DNA of 64,000 nt from JAJRTA01 sp965603125 (GTDB lineage Bacteria > Zixibacteria > MSB-5A5 > GN15 > FEB-12). The stretch is taken from the NCBI GenBank assembly GCA_965603125.1, contig CBFDBU010000011.1:1-64000 (forward strand), given 5' to 3'. The translations under genes were made by a program, and so were the position numbers. Positions 60,467-64,000 of the stretch are shown one piece after another. The notes beneath the pieces were generated by a model. It ran no database searches. It worked only from the letters and a program-made list of their open reading frames with translations, and was not told where the DNA came from. How positions within the stretch are numbered: the stretch's first letter is position 1; the number at the start of each line of letters is the position of its first letter.

Positions 60467-60504
60467 TGGCTCCCCCGGCTGGACTCGAACCAGCGACCCA
60501 CTGA
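60467..60504 (-). other. 38-bp 3' fragment of tRNA-Asn at the element B right end
   Basis: It is identical to 61382-61419, the last 38 bases of the intact tRNA-Asn including CCA. It begins exactly where similarity to the element A end stops, so it is probably the attachment-site core or host half. The rest of this tRNA copy is missing after 60504. Confidence 0.65.
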
Positions 60505-60580
60505 GTGACAGGAGGGACGCTGCCTTTCACTACTTAACAATCAAAAGGCGGAATTCTGCTGTCAGGTTTTTTCGATTCCC

Positions 60581-61286
60581 TCAACAGCCATGAATAAACA
60601 GATCGGCGACGAGCTTAACCAAATCGCCTGCGTCCGCTTCGCACGACAGGTACAAGGCGTAGTGTCGCCCCGCATAATGGTTGAGTATGTCCAGGAAGAG
60701 GTCTACCTGCCCGTCCCGATCAAGATCACCCGCCCAAATAATCGAGGGTGTGTCCTCGGCGCAAGCCCTGTCGTGTTCGACCAGAACTTGGCGCTGGCCA
60801 TACCAGAGAGGATACTTGAAAAGCTTGACTTGATAATCCAGGACAAGAGGTTCTCTTGGGCTTCGAAATCCCTCATCAGTCAGTTGGCCGAACGCTGACA
60901 GGCCGCATTCCCCCAGCATGATGAGCTGCCCAGGATTGATCCATTTGTCTCCAGAGAAATGAGTTGTTACCAAACCCGGTTCAAACTCGCGAGGGCACTG
61001 AACTAGAAACAGAGGCTTCAGGGGGTGGTCCACAGTTATCGAAACTCCGGTTGTGTCACCGGGCTGGCTGCTGTAGGGTGCCGGGCATGATTTGGTCCTT
61101 ATTTCAACCGATTCAAGTACATGACCACTGTCTGTCTTGAAGAGGCCATACCATCCCAGACTGTCAATGCTCCCAATGTTCGATCGATCGAAAACTCCAG
61201 GCAGGAGGATCTTATAGGTATTACCGAGATCATTGCCGATAACAGCAGTAGCGCACATTAGGACGATAATGACAATAAGGCACATG
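60581..61286 (-). CDS. Secreted protein with an FG-GAP-like motif, host type
   Basis: The ATG at 61286 (AAGG upstream) begins a signal peptide (CLIVIIVLMCATAVIG); longer starts up to 61345 are possible. About 234 residues, ending with AGDLDRDGQVDLFLDILNHY, a calcium-binding FG-GAP/EF-loop-like motif close to those of the 12.7-14.8 kb protein. It lies just downstream of tRNA-Asn, between the tRNA and its fragment. Function unknown; periplasmic or secreted. Confidence 0.55.
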
Positions 61287-61381
61287 GCCTTCAAGGCATT
61301 ACTTTCAATTGCTGATTGAATTTGCACTCTCATTACCCAACGCACTCTGGCAACGTCCCAGGGACACCCTTAGTGCCTGAA

Positions 61382-61457
61382 TGGCTCCCCCGGCTGGACT
61401 CGAACCAGCGACCCACTGATTAACAGTCAGTTGCTCTACCAACTGAGCTACAGGGGA
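61382..61457 (-). tRNA. trnN: tRNA-Asn(GTT) with encoded CCA
   Basis: The cloverleaf folds fully: acceptor TCCCCTG/CGGGGGA, D-stem GCTC/GAGC, anticodon stem ACTGA/TCAGT with loop CTGTTAA (anticodon GTT), T-arm GCTGG-TTCGAGT-CCAGC, G73, then CCA. Confidence 0.95.
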
Positions 61458-61488
61458 GTACATGACCAATACCACCAAAGGCAAGCCC

Positions 61489-61516
61489 ATGTTAGCAGTT
61501 CTCGGCAAATTGTCAA
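61489..61516 (-). promoter_or_regulatory. Promoter of tRNA-Asn
   Basis: Minus strand TTGACA (61516-61511), 16-bp spacer, TAACAT (61494-61489), about 32 bp before the tRNA. Confidence 0.5.
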
Positions 61517-61643
61517 TGGATTTTATGACACACCGCCCGGCGATCCCCTCGCCCCCTCGCCAAATCAAACGTGAAACCAGTCCGTTCACGGTGCGTATAA
61601 TAGGGCGAAATGTAAATGGAAACCAAAAGTTGACGAGGTGGTC

Positions 61644-62612
61644 ATGAGAAAATCCGTAATGCTTGCTTTGGCGCTGCTGCTGGCAGTGCTCATTGTCGGG
61701 TCGGCAGTCGGTGGGCGTCACTGGTCTGAAAAAGAAGCCTGGCTGGGGGTGGGCAACCAGTCGGTGAATTACGACCTGATCGAAGAGCATGATCTGACGG
61801 TCAAGTATGGTGCGTACATCCATTGGGTCGAGGATGATTCCCCGGCCGACGAAGCCGGCCTTCAAAAGGGGGACGTGATTATCGCTTTAGAGGGCGAGAA
61901 AATCACCGACTCCGACGATCTCTCCGAAGCCTTGTCCGAATTCAACGAGGGTGACGAGGTATCACTCGAAGTCGTGCGCGATGACAAGAAATTGAAGCTG
62001 AAGGCTACTCTGGATGAGAAGTCTCGGCGAAAGCGCGTACAAGTTATCACGCGGGATGCATTCGACAACGGTTTCTACAGCTTCAAGGGAAGCGGTTCGT
62101 TTATCGGTGTGAACCTTGAGAGCCTCAACAGGCAGCTGGGCGAATACTTCGGCGTTGAAAAGGGCCGCGGTGTCCTGGTTCGGGAAGTGGAAGAAGACTC
62201 CCCGGCCGAGGAGGCAGGGCTTAAAGCCGGCGATGTCATTGTCACCGTCGACGGTGAGAAAGTGCGAGACGTAGATGACGTTATCGAGATCATCGGCGAC
62301 ACCGACGCTGGAGAGAAGGTAGAAATCGTCGTGTTGCGCAACAGGAAAGAGGCGACATTCGAAGTGGAGGTCGAGGAACGCGACAAATTTGGCGAGTTTG
62401 ACTACCGGTACATGATTGGCCTTCCGGATGTTCCGGATATCGGCGATATCGATATCGATGTGCCCAGGATGCGGGGACTGTTGCACAGTGATTTCTCGGA
62501 TGAGGAACTCATTTTCGATAAGGAGGAGTTCGAGCACGAAATGAAGTGCTTAAGAAAGGATCTGGAGGAACTCAGAAAAGAGTTGAAAGAGATCAGGCTC
62601 AAGCTGGATTGA
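61644..62612 (+). CDS. Periplasmic tandem-PDZ protein
   Basis: The ATG at 61644 has GAGG seven bases upstream; 322 residues. A signal peptide (SVMLALALLLAVLIVGSAVG) is followed by two PDZ domains (about 35-120 and 150-235), each with DSPADEAGLQKGDVI or DSPAEEAGLKAGDVI. The C-terminal 45 residues form a charged coiled coil (CLRKDLEELRKELKEIRLKL). No protease domain is present. It may scaffold envelope proteins or present substrates to DegP-like proteases. Followed by a strong terminator. Confidence 0.8.
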   Translation: MRKSVMLALALLLAVLIVGSAVGGRHWSEKEAWLGVGNQSVNYDLIEEHDLTVKYGAYIHWVEDDSPADEAGLQKGDVIIALEGEKITDSDDLSEALSEFNEGDEVSLEVVRDDKKLKLKATLDEKSRRKRVQVITRDAFDNGFYSFKGSGSFIGVNLESLNRQLGEYFGVEKGRGVLVREVEEDSPAEEAGLKAGDVIVTVDGEKVRDVDDVIEIIGDTDAGEKVEIVVLRNRKEATFEVEVEERDKFGEFDYRYMIGLPDVPDIGDIDIDVPRMRGLLHSDFSDEELIFDKEEFEHEMKCLRKDLEELRKELKEIRLKLD

Positions 62613-62663
62613 GATCGGCGGTGGCCGCTTCCGGTGGCCCGCCTGACCAGCGCATTGTTGATA

Positions 62664-62695
62664 TGGAAGCCCCGGCTGCCGGGGCTTCCATTTTG
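62664..62695 (+). terminator. Strong Rho-independent terminator after the PDZ gene
   Basis: GGAAGCCCCGG (62665-62675), loop CTG, CCGGGGCTTCC (62679-62689), then ATTTTG. Confidence 0.8.
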
Positions 62696-62747
62696 CCCGT
62701 TTTCTTGCTTGCTCTGAAGGAAGACCCCGGTTTATATTGGATGCCGT

Positions 62748-63716
62748 ATGCCAAGCATCACCGTGGAGAAGCTCTACACCTCGCGCACTCAGGATCTGGA
62801 ACTTACGCTTCTGAACAGCGAGGCGGGGATGAAGAAAGTCGTCGGCAACCCGGAGTTGCACCGCCCTGGTCTGGCACTGACCGGTTTCCTGGAGCGTTTC
62901 GCCAGTAAGCGGGTTCAGATCCTTGGCGAAACGGAACTGACCTATATCCGCCAGCTTCCCCCGGAGCGCCTGGGCGAGGTCTCCCGAACGCTGTTCGAGG
63001 CGGACATTCCCCTGGTTATCATCTCGAAAGGGATTATCCCGCCGCCAGAGTTCATTGCTGCCGCTGATGAGTACAGCACCGGCGTGTTCTCCAGCCGTCT
63101 TTCCACGGCCGAACTCACCAACCGACTGTCGGTCTTTTTGGATAACCTGTTCGCCCCCTCCATCAACGTGCATGGAACGCTGGTCGACGTCTATGGAGTA
63201 GGGCTTCTGTATACCGGCAAGTCCGGTATCGGCAAGTCTGAAGTGGCCCTGGACCTGGTGGAACGGGGACATCGCCTGGTAGCCGACGATGTGTGCAAGA
63301 TCACGCGGACGGTACCTGACGTAATCATCGGAACCGGCTCCGAACTGCTTGGCCATCACATGGAGATCCGCGGCGTGGGGATAATCGACATCGAAAAACT
63401 ATTCGGTATTCGAGCCATAAGGATGCAGAAGCGGGTTGAGGTCGAGGTCAACCTGACATTCTGGTCGGAAACGGATGACTATGAGCGTCTCGGCGTCGAG
63501 GACCGCAGAACGACCATCCTGGGGGTTCAGATACCATTCGTAAGAGTGCCGATCTCACCCGGCAAGAACATCACCGTGATCTCGGAAGTGATCGCCATGA
63601 ACCATATGCTCAAAGTATATGGCGGCAACTCGGCGCTGGAGTTCACCAAGAAGCTGTCTCAGAAAATCAGCCGCCAGTCTCAGATCTTGGGCTATCTCGA
63701 GGCGGACTTCGAATAA
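62748..63716 (+). CDS. hprK: HPr kinase/phosphorylase
   Basis: The protein has 322 residues. The N-terminal HprK domain (about 1-130) precedes the kinase: VHGTLVDVYGVGLLYTGKSG with the P-loop GKSGIGKSE (about 157), ADDVCKI, and the HprK signature EIRGVGIIDIEKLFG. It phosphorylates and dephosphorylates HPr-type proteins on Ser. In Gram-negatives it often serves nitrogen-PTS or regulatory roles. No ptsH is visible in the window. Confidence 0.93.
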   Translation: MPSITVEKLYTSRTQDLELTLLNSEAGMKKVVGNPELHRPGLALTGFLERFASKRVQILGETELTYIRQLPPERLGEVSRTLFEADIPLVIISKGIIPPPEFIAAADEYSTGVFSSRLSTAELTNRLSVFLDNLFAPSINVHGTLVDVYGVGLLYTGKSGIGKSEVALDLVERGHRLVADDVCKITRTVPDVIIGTGSELLGHHMEIRGVGIIDIEKLFGIRAIRMQKRVEVEVNLTFWSETDDYERLGVEDRRTTILGVQIPFVRVPISPGKNITVISEVIAMNHMLKVYGGNSALEFTKKLSQKISRQSQILGYLEADFE

Positions 63717-63752
63717 CCCCGGCTCTAACGGGCTGATTCCCATCAAAATGAC

Positions 63753-63781
63753 TTGGAAAAGACGCACTTCCGGTATATACT
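63753..63781 (+). promoter_or_regulatory. Sigma-70 promoter of the lipoprotein gene
   Basis: TTGGAA (63753-63758), 17 bp, TATACT (63776-63781). The spacer contains CTTCCGGTA, similar to the element motif but probably by chance. Confidence 0.5.
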
Positions 63782-63864
63782 CCATCGTTTCGTCTCATTT
63801 ACCGAGAGGAACCTGGAAACCGATGCAAAGTACAAGTGGAAACGACCAAGGAGGAAACATAACC

Positions 63865-64000
63865 ATGAGACGTTTGCTATTGCCCTTTGTACTTCTGTCA
63901 GCCGGAATTCTGTCAGGCTGTGGCGGCTCGGGGGGAAAGACCCTGGCTGTGGTTGGAGACTACAAGATCACCGTGGAGGAGTTCGAGGAACTGGTTCCCC
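63865..64000 (+). CDS. Foldase-type lipoprotein (SurA/PrsA-like), N-terminus only
   Basis: The ATG at 63865 has AAGGAGG upstream. The lipoprotein signal RRLLLPFVLLSAGILSGC ends in the lipobox LSGC. The mature part begins GGSGGKTLAVVGDYKITVEE, matching the start of SurA/PrsA peptidyl-prolyl isomerase lipoproteins (VGxxxITxxEF). Most of the gene is outside the window, so the assignment rests on the N-terminus. Confidence 0.6.
   Translation, partial: MRRLLLPFVLLSAGILSGCGGSGGKTLAVVGDYKITVEEFEELVP

Larger units (their letters stand above)
27876..60475 (-). mobile_element. Element B: composite phage-like integrative element with cargo
   Basis: The right end (60475) and 52.1-60.5 kb match element A. 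Leftward, minus-strand phage-type genes continue (ERCC4, recD2-like, primase, D12 methylase, ParB, terminase) to a tail fragment. The shared TTCCGGTANGTATT motif joins both halves. The left boundary is inferred; the defence operon at 15.8-27.7 kb could be inside or outside it. Confidence 0.5.

Noticed and set aside
60358..60540. 60-codon minus-strand frame at element B end
   Set aside because: It runs through the tRNA fragment and terminator; typical false frame from tRNA sequence.
63767..63780. Further copy of the element motif (CTTCCGGTATATAC)
   Set aside because: It is on the plus strand, in host DNA, and is explained by the spacer and -10 of an ordinary promoter.

Overview
The window looks like a stretch of chromosome from an uncultivated Gram-negative bacterium, possibly of the FCB group (Zixibacteria-like; inference, not proven). 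The clues are a secreted multi-domain protein with an FlgD/type-IX-like C-terminal tail, secreted beta-helix and FG-GAP proteins, tandem PDZ domains, an HPr kinase outside a Firmicute-type operon, and about 55% GC. Host genes sit at the left edge (1-1.07 kb), at 9.4-12.5 kb and at the right edge (60.6-64 kb: a tRNA-Asn gene, a PDZ protein, hprK and a foldase-like lipoprotein). Almost everything else is accessory DNA.

Two related elements carry large serine recombinases. Element A (about 1.5-9.42 kb) and element B (right part about 51.1-60.47 kb) share the same minus-strand gene order about 50 kb apart: small protein, DUF2924-like protein, large serine recombinase, HTH protein, immunity module, 327-residue HTH protein, 112-residue protein, sigma factor, 110-residue protein, recombination gene(s). 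Only the immunity module differs. A has a LexA-like repressor with a PD-(D/E)XK nuclease; B has an XRE repressor with an ImmA/IrrE metallopeptidase and keeps a lexA fragment. A stops at an IS-like end near 1.5 kb.

B appears to continue leftward through a RecD-like helicase (44.6-46.8 kb), a primase-helicase (37.5-40.9 kb) beside an iteron cluster, further phage-type genes, a D12 DNA methylase, a ParB-domain protein and small and large terminase subunits (28.6-31.4 kb). The virion genes are missing. An IS21-like end and a tail-protein fragment lie where they would be. A 14-bp motif, consensus TTCCGGTANGTATT, precedes eight minus-strand units of A and B and of the DNA between. It may be the promoter read by the element-encoded sigma factor.

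Cargo has entered this backbone: an integron-cassette remnant with an attC site (35.1-36.0 kb), a two-gene tyrosine recombinase unit (32.7-34.0 kb), a membrane NACHT/FGE protein (41.5-44.5 kb) and a cyclase-homology/double-methyltransferase protein (47.35-50.66 kb).

From 27.7 down to 15.8 kb lies a mostly translationally coupled defence operon: XRE regulator, HsdM, HEPN protein, HsdS, DarT, DarG, XRE-ImmA protein, DUF4411 PIN protein, HsdR, and a 342-residue unknown. It is followed by an anti-sigma-like zinc protein and a membrane protein with a Lon-protease-like domain inside and FG-GAP repeats outside. The last three genes and the cyclase/methyltransferase protein are the best candidates for undescribed biology.
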